Assembly: GCA_051649085.1 (NCBI GenBank)
Contig: JBOFGK010000060.1
Coordinates: 1 to 64,000, forward strand
DNA length: 64,000 nt
Source of the DNA: JBOFGK01 sp051649085
GTDB taxonomy: Bacteria > Bacillota_I > Bacilli_A > UBA3375
Direction of reading: 5' to 3'
Shown here: positions 45,730 through 54,318 of the stretch, piece by piece
Layout of the letters: each line of letters opens with the position of its first letter
Numbering within the stretch: the first letter of the stretch is position 1
Translations under genes and position numbers: made by a program
Notes under the pieces: model-generated
Seen by the model: the letters and a program-made list of their open reading frames with translations, nothing else
What the model was told of the DNA's origin: nothing
Database searches by the model: none

Positions 45730-46383
45730 ATGGAATATAAATATTTAAACAAAAATGATTTTCCAATAATTGAGTTTACATTACAAACAGGTGAGCAAAT
45801 TACTTGTGAACGTGGATCAGTCCTATATTTTGATTCGGAAATAAGCTTAGTTGGAAAGAAAAATGGTAGTTTGCTAGGAGCATTTGGTAAATCAATGCTT
45901 GGCGGAGAAAGTCTCTTTAAAACAATCGCTTCAGCAACGGCTGATAATCAAGTGGTCGGGATTGCCCCAAAAGGATTTGGAAGTATAACAGAAATAAAAC
46001 TTGAAGGCATAAATTGGTATATTTCAGATGGTGGATATTTAGCCTCTACAAAAGATGTAGATTTTACAGTTACTTCACAAAAGGGAATCGCTAATAAACT
46101 CTTCGCAGGAACAGGTGGTTTCTTTATTTTGAAAACAAAAGGATTAGGTACAATATTTATTGAATCAACAGGTTCATTGATTGAATTTGAATTGGACGGT
46201 TCAAAAGAGTTTTTAATTGATAACAACCATTTAATCGCGTGGGAAGAAACAATTGATTTTCGAATTACACCTGCATCCGGAGTTTTAGGGTTTAAAACAG
46301 GTGAAGGACTTGTAACAGCGCTTTCTGGTAAAGGAAAAGTTATTATTCAAAGCCGAAATAAACAAGGTTTAAATCAACTTTGA
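45730..46383 (+). CDS. AIM24 family protein (TIGR00266 type), first of two
   Basis: Cytoplasmic beta-rich protein of the AIM24/TIGR00266 family, whose biochemical role is unknown. Family blocks are CERGSVLYFD, GKKNGSLLGAFGKSMLGGES (about residues 42-61), GTGGFFILKTKGLGTIFIES and FKTGEGLVTALSGKGKVIIQ. It is 217 residues. AGAAAGGA precedes the ATG. The next gene is a close paralogue with its own promoter. Confidence 0.85.
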   Translation: MEYKYLNKNDFPIIEFTLQTGEQITCERGSVLYFDSEISLVGKKNGSLLGAFGKSMLGGESLFKTIASATADNQVVGIAPKGFGSITEIKLEGINWYISDGGYLASTKDVDFTVTSQKGIANKLFAGTGGFFILKTKGLGTIFIESTGSLIEFELDGSKEFLIDNNHLIAWEETIDFRITPASGVLGFKTGEGLVTALSGKGKVIIQSRNKQGLNQL

Positions 46384-46586
46384 TGATGAAAACAATGAAA
46401 ATTTGTCTATAAAGTATCGATAATATTACAAATAATTAATGATGTTTATACAAAAATATAACGTTACAATTAAAAGGAAAATTAATCGCTGCAAATAACT
46501 TAAAAACTCTAGTTTTAAATAATTTAAAAACCTTAAATGTTTTTATATGATAAAAATCCAATTCATTTTATTTGACTTGGATTTTT

Positions 46587-46595
46587 TGCTATAAT
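46587..46595 (+). promoter_or_regulatory. Extended -10 promoter of the second AIM24-family gene
   Basis: TGCTATAAT (46587-46595). TTGACT lies at 46572-46577, only 12 bp away, so the extended -10 probably carries recognition. Confidence 0.5.
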
Positions 46596-46613
46596 TTAGA
46601 TAAGGAGGCAGAA

Positions 46614-47294
46614 ATGCAATTTAAATATATTAATAAAGATAATTTTCCAATGGTAGAATTTATTTTAAATCATGGAGAAGAAATTAAATGCGAAAGTGGT
46701 GCAGTTGTTTATTATGATGGAGGAATAGAATTAGAAGGAAAGCGAAATGGAAGTTTACTAGGAGCGCTTGGAAAGTCATTGCTTGGAGGAGAAAATTTTT
46801 TCAAAACAACAGCTAAAGCAAAGCAAGATAATCAAAAAATTGCCTTAGCACCAAAAGCATTTGGTGATATTCATGAATTACAAGTTGGTGGAGTTGATTG
46901 GTACATTGAAGATGGTGCTTACTTAGCAGCAACAAAAGATGTTGACTACGATCTAACAAGACAACAAGGAGTGGGTGGTGCGTTATTTGGAGGAACGGGT
47001 GGTTTCTTCATTTTGAAAACTAAAGGACAAGGTAGTGTGTTTGTCGAGTCAGTTGGTTCATTAATTGAAATTGAACTAGATGGAACAGAGCAATTTGTGA
47101 TTGATAATGATCATTTAGTTGCTTGGGAAAGTTCAATTAGCTATTCAATTGAAGTAGCATCAGGCTTATTTGGTTTCAAAACAGGTGAAGGACTTGTGAC
47201 AAAATTACATGGACGTGGAAAAGTAATTATTCAATCACGACAAACAAGAGCTTTTGCACAAGAAATCTTTAGATTTATGCCACAACAAAAATAA
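46614..47294 (+). CDS. AIM24 family protein (TIGR00266 type), second of two
   Basis: Paralogue of the preceding gene (about 60 percent identical by eye): MQFKYINKDNFPMVEFIL, GKRNGSLLGALGKSLLGGEN, GGTGGFFILKTKGQGSVFVE and FKTGEGLVTKLHGRGKVIIQ. The open frame extends upstream to 46572, but AAGGAGG at 46602-46608 sets ATG 46614 (226 residues). Separate promoters suggest the two copies are regulated differently. They could form hetero-oligomers. Confidence 0.85.
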   Translation: MQFKYINKDNFPMVEFILNHGEEIKCESGAVVYYDGGIELEGKRNGSLLGALGKSLLGGENFFKTTAKAKQDNQKIALAPKAFGDIHELQVGGVDWYIEDGAYLAATKDVDYDLTRQQGVGGALFGGTGGFFILKTKGQGSVFVESVGSLIEIELDGTEQFVIDNDHLVAWESSISYSIEVASGLFGFKTGEGLVTKLHGRGKVIIQSRQTRAFAQEIFRFMPQQK

Positions 47295-47326
47295 TATATA
47301 AAGCTTATTATCAAGGATAGGAACTA

Positions 47327-47911
47327 ATGAAAAAACAATATAAACAAATGTATAAACAAAGTAAAAAACCAATTATTTTAAAAACAGAGAACCAAAAAAT
47401 AGTTTATATTATGGGATGTGGTGATCCAAATACAAGTCAAGAATTTCAAAAGCATATTGAAAAATTGTATAAATTCAGTTATGCAATTCGAATGTCGTAT
47501 AAAAAAGAACCAATAGCTGGCTATTATACTTATAGTGTTGGACCGCTTGAAGGGATTTGGACAACGACAGATCAACTAGAATACACCGGTGATAAAAGTA
47601 AACTTAAGTATAAACTACTAATTGTGCAACCGGATTTTGTAACAGAAGCTGTATTTAACTTATACAAACAGCAATTAGGAGAGTTTGGTGAAGAACTAGA
47701 GTATGAAGTTTTAGAAGAAGGGACAGTTGGTCAAATTATGCACGTCGGGAGTTATGACTTGGAACCAGAGACGATTAAACATTTAGAAGAATTTGTTAGT
47801 AAAAATGGATACGAACTTGTAAAAAACACGCATCATGAAATTTATTTAAGTGACTTTCGAAAAACAGCGGAAGAAAACTTAAAGACAATTATTAGATATA
47901 GTTTAAAATAA
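47327..47911 (+). CDS. GyrI-like small-molecule binding domain protein
   Basis: 194 residues matching GyrI-like domains: YKFSYAIRMSYKKE, YTYSVGPLEGIWTTTD, LLIVQPDFVTEAVF and VGQIMHVGSYDLEPETI, and a C-terminal HHEIYLSDFRKT. These domains bind hydrophobic or cationic small molecules and occur alone or fused to AraC/MerR regulators. Here there is no DNA-binding part. It starts 32 bp after the AIM24 gene and is probably cotranscribed. Confidence 0.82.
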   Translation: MKKQYKQMYKQSKKPIILKTENQKIVYIMGCGDPNTSQEFQKHIEKLYKFSYAIRMSYKKEPIAGYYTYSVGPLEGIWTTTDQLEYTGDKSKLKYKLLIVQPDFVTEAVFNLYKQQLGEFGEELEYEVLEEGTVGQIMHVGSYDLEPETIKHLEEFVSKNGYELVKNTHHEIYLSDFRKTAEENLKTIIRYSLK

Positions 47912-47966
47912 AAAAGCTGCTTTTTCTCAATTGTAACTTTGATTAAAAGCTAGAGTATAAAAAAAG

Positions 47967-48010
47967 AATTAAATCTCAGAAACCGATTAGGAATCTTGAG
48001 ATTTAATTTT
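47967..48010. terminator. Hairpin repeat, copy 2 (bidirectional terminator)
   Basis: AATTAAATCTCA pairs with TGAGATTTAATT and the inner GAAACC with GGAATC in part, then T residues. It is the inverse of the element at 44708 and lies between convergent genes, so it can end transcription from both sides. Confidence 0.7.
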
Positions 48011-48037
48011 TTGTGTTTATATATACTCTATTTTGGC

Positions 48038-48826
48038 TTATTCTGCAGGAATTAATCCTGATTCAGGTGCAAGAGCTGCACTATTTTCTTGAATCCAAGT
48101 TAAAAGTTTTTTTGATGAATCTGTTTGGAATTTTTCGTTCCATACAAGAAGGAATGGACGAGAAATTGTATATTTTTTATCAAGAACATTTTTAGCAGTT
48201 GGTTCTACACCATCAACAGCAAGTCCCTTTAATTTATCATCTAAGTTTTCAAATGAAATATAACCAATTGCTGCTTCATTTCCTGCAACTGTATTGGCAA
48301 CGTCACCATTTCCAGATTGAACAATACTATTTTTTACTTGATCTTTGATGTCAAGTAATTCTTCAAATGCACTTCTTGTTCCACTTCCTGATTCTCTTGA
48401 AACAACTGAAATAGCAGCGTCAGCTCCACCAACTTCGCTCCAATTAGAAATTTTTCCTGTAAAAATATCTACTATTTGTGCACGAGTTAAGCTACTAACT
48501 TTATTGTTTGGGTGTACAGCAATTGCAATTCCATCGTATGCTAATACAAATTCTTGAACTTCTGTTTTTTCTTCAGGCTTTAATTCACGAGAAGCTGTTC
48601 CAAAAGTATATGTTCCATCAATAGCTTTTACAACTCCATCACTTGAAGATGTTGATTGGTAAGTTGATTCAACTTTGATAGCAGTATTAGATTGTGGAAT
48701 AATAAATTCTTCCATAAATTTTTGAACTGATGTTGAACCACCAATTGCAACTGTTTGTTGTGCTGCTGGTGCACATCCTGCAAGTGTCATAACTAAAAGC
48801 AAACCAAGTGTAAATATTTTTTTCAT
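48038..48826 (-). CDS. pstS: Phosphate-binding lipoprotein PstS
   Basis: Extracellular phosphate receptor of the Pst importer. The lipobox LAGC (Cys 18) follows a short signal peptide. AIGGSTSVQKFMEEF, the phosphate-binding SRESGSGTRSAFEEL (about residues 142-156) and NEAAIGYISFENL are typical. At 262 residues it is the compact Firmicute form. AAGGAG precedes the ATG. No pstCAB or phoU genes are adjacent, so the remaining transporter must be elsewhere or the protein has another use. Confidence 0.9.
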   Translation of the reverse strand: MKKIFTLGLLLVMTLAGCAPAAQQTVAIGGSTSVQKFMEEFIIPQSNTAIKVESTYQSTSSSDGVVKAIDGTYTFGTASRELKPEEKTEVQEFVLAYDGIAIAVHPNNKVSSLTRAQIVDIFTGKISNWSEVGGADAAISVVSRESGSGTRSAFEELLDIKDQVKNSIVQSGNGDVANTVAGNEAAIGYISFENLDDKLKGLAVDGVEPTAKNVLDKKYTISRPFLLVWNEKFQTDSSKKLLTWIQENSAALAPESGLIPAE

Positions 48827-48867
48827 TTTTTTAATTCTCCTTTTTTTAAAATTTTTCTTTCAAGTAT

Positions 48868-48876
48868 ATTGTAGCA
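48868..48876 (-). promoter_or_regulatory. pstS promoter (extended -10)
   Basis: On the minus strand TGCTACAAT ends at 48868, about 40 bp before the start codon. Repeated TTAACAATGTTAA-like sequences just upstream (48886-48920) may be regulatory. Confidence 0.45.
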
Positions 48877-49086
48877 AGTAGTTGTTTTTAACAATATTAA
48901 AAAACTTTTAACATTGTTAAAAAAATACTTTTTTGGATATAGACGAAATTGGTAAATACATTAAATAGTCTACATTAATGAATATTTGTAGTCGAAATTA
49001 ACAATGTAAATGATTTAGGAATAATGTTCCCGAATCTGGGATAACGCAAGTTAGATTTTTTGTTAGGATAGTAGTAAGGAGCATAA

Positions 49087-51585
49087 ATGAAAAAAATATA
49101 TGTAGTAGCTCATACTCATTGGGATTATGAGTGGTATTTTACAGAAAACGAAAGTAGTATTCAATTAGTTTATCACATTCGGGAGTTAATTAAAGCTTTT
49201 GAAACTGAAAAGCTGGATAGCTATATGCTTGATGGTCAATCCGTTCTATTAGATATTATTCAAGAGTACGATCCACCATCATTTCAAAAGTTGTCAGCAT
49301 TGATTCGAGGCGGCCAAGTAGATATTGGTCCTTGGTATACTCAAACAGATCAGTTTTTAGTTAAGCTTGAGTCGATCTATCAAAATTTAAAAATTGGAAT
49401 AAGTAAAGCGAAAATGCTAAAGCCTAATAGTCAATTCATTGGCTATGTACCTGATGCTTTTGGTCAAAATGATCAAATTCTTGAATTGTATCGTTACTTT
49501 GAAATCGATAAACTACTTTTTTGGCGTGGGCTTGCTCCAACCCAAAGTACTAACGCTTTATTAAAGTATACAAAAGCTCAAACAGTATTACATGCAATTA
49601 ACTTAAGGTTTGGTTATTATTATGGATATGTACTTTATGATCAAGTTGAACTTACAAATTACTTGCACAAATATGAAGCAACTTTTACTGATGAACCAAT
49701 AATTTTACCTGTTGGTGGTGATCAACGTGCAATTGATTTTGAGCTGCACACAAAAGTAAAGGAATTTAATCGACAAAATAATGATTATCAAATGGAAATT
49801 GTTAACTATTGGCAACTGTTTGAACAAATGCAACAGTTTGCTAATAAAACTAGTCAACAACTAGCACACGTAAAAGGTGAGTTATTAAATGGGGCATATT
49901 CGAAAATACATCGTTCAATATATTCAACCCGTGTTGATCTAAAACAGTTAAATGATCGAGTAGAAAACAACTTAATTTTTCAGACAACTCCACTTATGCT
50001 TATGGCAGATGCAGTTGGATTTGATTATCAATTTCAATTACTAGAAAAAATGTGGTGTCTCCTATTGAAAAATCATGCGCATGATAGTATCTGTGGTTGT
50101 AATAGTGATCAAACAAATAAGCAAATTCAAAGCCGTTTGGAAAAAGTATTGGAATTATCAGTTGGTACAAATGATTATTTAATTCGTAAATTAGCAGAAG
50201 CGACGGGGACAGAACATGAAATTTTAGTAGCAAATACTTTAGCTTACCCACGAAGCGAGAAGTTCAAACTTGAAATAATGACTAAAAAGCCATACTTTGA
50301 AATATTCACTGTTGATAAAGATAATTGTCGAGAGACGCCAATTGAGTTTGAAGTTGTTGAGCAAAAGCGTGAATATACTGGAACGATTACGACAAGCGTA
50401 CATGATCCAGAGTTGTTTTACTATCATACAGCAGTCAACGTTAAGTTAGAATTAGCCAAATTTTCATTTTCATGGCTTAAAATAGTAGAATCATCTACTG
50501 CTGTTAGTCGTCAATCCATAGTCAATAATGAGACCAACAGTAATGTGAACTTTCTACTCGAGAAATTAGTATTAACAATTGAAGATGATGCAGGTGATGG
50601 TTATGATTTTTCATACAATGAACCACACCGAAAACAAGAATATTGCTTAATCGATTTTGACTTAGTGGAACTAAAGTCTAATTTACAAAGGCCGATAAAC
50701 ACACTTAAAGTAAGTAAAACAATAAATTGGTACAATAATTTAACAGATAATGAGTGTGAACGAAAACTAGAAGTATTTGTCGAGTGTAGCCAAAAAGAGT
50801 TAGCGTGGGAGTTAAATGTAGAAATTATCAATCATGATGCAAGTGATTTTCGAATTCAATTGAACTATATTGAAGCACTCACTACAGCCACTCATCAAGT
50901 GGCGGGAGTTACAAATGTAGTTAGGCGACCAAATATAGATCCAAACATTGCAAACTGGAAACAAGAAAATTGGTGTGAGGAACCATCTTCTATCTATCCT
51001 TTAAATGGCTTTGTGATTTTAAATGAGAAAGCTGAAAAAGCAGAGGTTGATGTTTTGTTTGTAAAAGGCCTAAAAGAATACGAAGTTAGTAATAATCGCT
51101 TTGCAATAACATTACTTAGAAGTGTTAGCTTTTTAGGAAGACCAAACTTAAGCCGTCGTCCTGGAAAGGCAAGTGGACAAGAATATAAGTGGGTACCAAC
51201 ACCAGATAATAAAATGCAAGGTAACTACACATTTGAATTAATGTATAAACAAAATGTAAGCAGTAGTGAGCTTTATAAAGAAAGTCAAAAATTTGAAAAT
51301 GATGTGATTTATTATCAAATTCAAGCGTATAACCTTTTTACAGGTCCACTTAAATACTTTCAATCAAATAAAGCAATAGGAATAAACCTTCGGCAAAATT
51401 ATCTAAGCGAATTAAAACTTCCTGCTGAGTTGATTATCCATGGAATCGACTTTGAAGGTGAAACAAAACAAGTTTTAAAGCTTCGAGTGTTTAATCCAAC
51501 AAACAATCAAGTGAAATTTATAGAACAAATTATTGAACCTGATCAACTGAAAATAATTGAATTAAAAAAAGGAGAAGTAAAATGA
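49087..51585 (+). CDS. mngB: GH38 alpha-mannosidase (MngB-like)
   Basis: Glycoside hydrolase family 38, probably cleaving phosphorylated 2-O-alpha-mannosyl-glycerate or a related mannoside inside the cell. Zinc ligands are in VVAHTHWDYEWYF (His and Asp at about residues 10 and 12). The nucleophile Asp lies in IGYVPDAFGQNDQ (about 121), and LLKNHAHDSICGCNSD supplies another zinc His. At 832 residues it has family length. No signal peptide, so it is cytosolic, and its stop overlaps a fructose-type PTS EIIBC gene by 4 bp, the mng arrangement. Substrate is inferred. Confidence 0.85.
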   Translation: MKKIYVVAHTHWDYEWYFTENESSIQLVYHIRELIKAFETEKLDSYMLDGQSVLLDIIQEYDPPSFQKLSALIRGGQVDIGPWYTQTDQFLVKLESIYQNLKIGISKAKMLKPNSQFIGYVPDAFGQNDQILELYRYFEIDKLLFWRGLAPTQSTNALLKYTKAQTVLHAINLRFGYYYGYVLYDQVELTNYLHKYEATFTDEPIILPVGGDQRAIDFELHTKVKEFNRQNNDYQMEIVNYWQLFEQMQQFANKTSQQLAHVKGELLNGAYSKIHRSIYSTRVDLKQLNDRVENNLIFQTTPLMLMADAVGFDYQFQLLEKMWCLLLKNHAHDSICGCNSDQTNKQIQSRLEKVLELSVGTNDYLIRKLAEATGTEHEILVANTLAYPRSEKFKLEIMTKKPYFEIFTVDKDNCRETPIEFEVVEQKREYTGTITTSVHDPELFYYHTAVNVKLELAKFSFSWLKIVESSTAVSRQSIVNNETNSNVNFLLEKLVLTIEDDAGDGYDFSYNEPHRKQEYCLIDFDLVELKSNLQRPINTLKVSKTINWYNNLTDNECERKLEVFVECSQKELAWELNVEIINHDASDFRIQLNYIEALTTATHQVAGVTNVVRRPNIDPNIANWKQENWCEEPSSIYPLNGFVILNEKAEKAEVDVLFVKGLKEYEVSNNRFAITLLRSVSFLGRPNLSRRPGKASGQEYKWVPTPDNKMQGNYTFELMYKQNVSSSELYKESQKFENDVIYYQIQAYNLFTGPLKYFQSNKAIGINLRQNYLSELKLPAELIIHGIDFEGETKQVLKLRVFNPTNNQVKFIEQIIEPDQLKIIELKKGEVK

Positions 51586-53084
51586 AAATATTAGCAATCA
51601 CCTCATGTGCAGCGGGAATAGCACATACATATATGGCAGCTGAAAGTATTGAAGTAAAAGCAAAAGAATTAGGTCATGAAATAAAAGTTGAAACGCAAGG
51701 AACAATTGGGAAAGAAAATGAGCTTACTGCAAAAGAAATTAAAGCAGCAGATCTGATTATTATTGCAGCAGAGGTCCATGTGGAATTAGATCGTTTTATT
51801 GGAAAACGTGTATATATCACTGATACAAAGTTAGCAATTGCCAATCCAGAACAACTAATAGCCAATGCCCATGCTGAGGCAACAGTTTATACTGTTAAGG
51901 GAGCACAAGCAGGTGACATTACGCTTGGAAAAACCCAAAGTAGTGTAATTAAACATTTAATGAATGGAATAAGCTATATGATGCCGATGGTTATTGCAGC
52001 TGGATTGTTACTTGCAATTGCAAATGTTTTTGCTTTTTCTGCGGATGATACTGGAAAAATTACCCAATGGGGTTGGGATGTAGAAACATCATTTGGATTA
52101 ATGATGTCGAAGATGTTTGCTGTTGGACAAGTTGGTTTTAAATTAATGATTCCATTATTTGCCGGATTTGTTGCGGTAAGTATTGCTGATCGTCCAGCAC
52201 TTGCCCCGGCAATGATTGGTGCGTATCTTATAAACGATCCTGAGTTTTTAGGAACAGAAGCTGGGGCTGGATTTCTAGGGGCAATTGTAATTGGATTCTT
52301 TGTTGGGTATTTAGTTAAATATTTGAAAAAAATCCCTTGGCCAAAAATTGTTCAACCACTAGTACCGATTATGATTATTCCTTTAATCGCAACCTTTATA
52401 GTATTTATTGTTAGTTTTTATCTTATTGGACCACCGATCAGTATTGCAATGAAAGGATTATATGATGGGATGACTTACATTACGGATACATACACAGCTG
52501 CACCGTTTATTGTTGGAGCTATTTTTGGAGCAGCAATTGGCTTTGATTTAGGTGGACCTGTCAATAAAACAGCATTAATTGTCGGTACAGCTATTTTCAC
52601 CGATACGGTTTCACGTTTTGGGATCGAAGGTGCAAACTTTATTCCGGGAACAGCAACGCAAGCTGCAATTTCAGTTGCTCCACTTGGTGCATGGCTTGCT
52701 ACTATTTTATACAAAAAGTATTATGCATCGAATGAAAAAGTGTTGGGAAACAATGCAGCAGCAATGGGAATGGTTGGAATAAGTGAAGGAGCAATTCCCT
52801 TTGCTGCCTCAAAGCCATTAGTTTATATTCCAGCAAACGTGATTGGAAGTGCAGTTGCTGGTGGTTTAGTTTCAGTGTTTGGTTTAAAATTTTATGGGGG
52901 AATCGGTTCACCACTTGGAACGTTTATTGGTTACATTGGAGAACAACCAATTCCCTATTTAACCTGGATTTTCTGTGTAATGAGTGGAGTTGTTGTAACA
53001 GCGTTATTGATTGGAGTGGGACTTAAAATTAGTCAAAAAAAGCAAGCTAAACTAGATGAAGAACTAGTGAAAGTTGAGGAGTAA
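51582..53084 (+). CDS. PTS fructose-family EIIBC
   Basis: Imports and phosphorylates its sugar. The EIIB domain (about residues 1-100) has the phospho-Cys in ITSCAAGIAHTYMAAE (Cys 9). The EIIC domain (about 120-485) has eight to ten helices with MNGISYMMPMVIAAGLLLA, GFDLGGPVNKTA and ISEGAIPFAASKP, hallmark loops of the fructose family (FruA, MngA). It overlaps the GH38 gene by 4 bp and the EIIA gene by one. Coupling to the mannosidase suggests a mannoside substrate. Confidence 0.9.
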   Translation: MKILAITSCAAGIAHTYMAAESIEVKAKELGHEIKVETQGTIGKENELTAKEIKAADLIIIAAEVHVELDRFIGKRVYITDTKLAIANPEQLIANAHAEATVYTVKGAQAGDITLGKTQSSVIKHLMNGISYMMPMVIAAGLLLAIANVFAFSADDTGKITQWGWDVETSFGLMMSKMFAVGQVGFKLMIPLFAGFVAVSIADRPALAPAMIGAYLINDPEFLGTEAGAGFLGAIVIGFFVGYLVKYLKKIPWPKIVQPLVPIMIIPLIATFIVFIVSFYLIGPPISIAMKGLYDGMTYITDTYTAAPFIVGAIFGAAIGFDLGGPVNKTALIVGTAIFTDTVSRFGIEGANFIPGTATQAAISVAPLGAWLATILYKKYYASNEKVLGNNAAAMGMVGISEGAIPFAASKPLVYIPANVIGSAVAGGLVSVFGLKFYGGIGSPLGTFIGYIGEQPIPYLTWIFCVMSGVVVTALLIGVGLKISQKKQAKLDEELVKVEE

Positions 53085-53518
53085 TGCAAATTGATTATAT
53101 TGAAATAAATGCTGAAATTAGGACGCAACAACAATTGTTTGAACATATTGCGCATATTTGGTATCGACTTGAATACATAAGTGATCAAGAAGCTTTTATC
53201 GTCGATTTAAAAGCTCGTGAAAGCGAACAATCAACCGGATTTATTGATGGTTTTGCAATTCCACATGGAAAAGGAGCGACAGTTTTACGACCAGGAGTTC
53301 TTTATTTAAAACTTACTAATCCACTTACTTGGGAAACGATGGATGGTCAAGCAATTACAGAAGTTTTTTCCTTAGCAATCCCGACTGATAATAGCGAAAA
53401 AGTCCATTTGCAAAACTTGGCGTTAATCTCACGGAAACTAGTAAATCAAGACTTCAGAACAAAAATTAAAGCTGCAACAACAGTTGAAGATTTACAAGCG
53501 TTATTTATTAATATTTAA
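53084..53518 (+). CDS. PTS fructose-family EIIA
   Basis: Separate EIIA phosphocarrier for the EIIBC above. The phospho-His lies in GFAIPHGKGATV (about residue 63), and the loop PTDNSEKVHLQNLALISRKL matches fructose/mannitol-type EIIA. It is 144 residues. TAATG overlap with the EIIBC stop couples translation. In E. coli MngA the A, B and C domains are fused; here EIIA is split off. Confidence 0.9.
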   Translation: MQIDYIEINAEIRTQQQLFEHIAHIWYRLEYISDQEAFIVDLKARESEQSTGFIDGFAIPHGKGATVLRPGVLYLKLTNPLTWETMDGQAITEVFSLAIPTDNSEKVHLQNLALISRKLVNQDFRTKIKAATTVEDLQALFINI

Positions 53519-53572
53519 CTAAAATGAAAAATTCTTTCGAAAATGTATTTCCACATAATTTAAAAAGTAAGT

Positions 53573-53578
53573 TATAAT
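53573..53578 (+). promoter_or_regulatory. Promoter -10 before the second RpiR regulator
   Basis: TATAAT at 53573-53578, 20 bp before the start. A good -35 is not visible. Confidence 0.4.
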
Positions 53579-53598
53579 TAAAATATGTGGGGGGCATA

Positions 53599-54318
53599 AT
53601 GAAAGAATTTTTCACAGCTAATTATAAACAATTAACTAAGATGGAACAACAAACGATTAGTAAACTTGAAAGTGGTCTTAAGTTAACAAATGAATATACA
53701 GTTAAAATGTTAGCTTCAGAGTTAAAAGTAAGTACAACAGCGTTACATCGATTGATTACTAAGCTAGGCTTTTCCAGCTTTATGATGTTTAAGCAGCAAT
53801 ATATTGAATATTTAGAACAAAAGCATGTTTATAAATTAACTGGGGTGGAACGTGAATTAGTTAGAACACTTTCATTAATTGATCGAGCGCCTTTAGCTAA
53901 AATATGTGAGCAAATTAAGCAAAGTCGCAAAATATTGATTGCTGGATATGGAATGAATCACTATATTGCCCGGATTCTTGAAACAAAATTACAACTCCTT
54001 GGCTATGATGCTAAACATTGGCAAAATGCTTGGTATGCACGATTGGAACTGAAAAAATATACAACTGCTGACTTAGTTATTTGCTTATCTAAAAGTGGTA
54101 AAAGTGATGAAATTGTTCAAATAATTGATGATGCAAAACAAAAAAAAATAAAAATAATTCTGTTGATTGAAGAGCAACATGTCAATGAAAAAACTATTTA
54201 TGACTACTTGATTGAAGTTAGTCAAACAATTGAAGATGATGTTATGTTAGATACAAGGATCCAAATGCATTTAGCGATTTGTGAATTACTTAAATATTTA
54301 GAACGAGGAGAGCGATGA
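53599..54318 (+). CDS. RpiR/MurR family transcriptional regulator
   Basis: N-terminal RpiR-type HTH (about residues 1-75: YTVKMLASELKVSTTALHRL) and a C-terminal SIS domain (about 100-235: ILIAGYGMNHYIARILETKL, VICLSKSGKSDEIVQIIDDA). The Ser-Lys-Ser-Gly loop keeps phosphate-binding character. A GTG at 53587 is in frame, but the G-rich site at 53589-53594 favours ATG 53599. Its place inside the GH38-PTS-GH1 locus points to local control by the phosphorylated glycoside. Confidence 0.83.
   Translation: MKEFFTANYKQLTKMEQQTISKLESGLKLTNEYTVKMLASELKVSTTALHRLITKLGFSSFMMFKQQYIEYLEQKHVYKLTGVERELVRTLSLIDRAPLAKICEQIKQSRKILIAGYGMNHYIARILETKLQLLGYDAKHWQNAWYARLELKKYTTADLVICLSKSGKSDEIVQIIDDAKQKKIKIILLIEEQHVNEKTIYDYLIEVSQTIEDDVMLDTRIQMHLAICELLKYLERGER

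Noticed and set aside
49027..49043. Short dyad TTCCC-GAATCT-GGGAT before the mannosidase gene
   Set aside because: Stem of only four or five pairs; could be an operator, but evidence is too thin to list.
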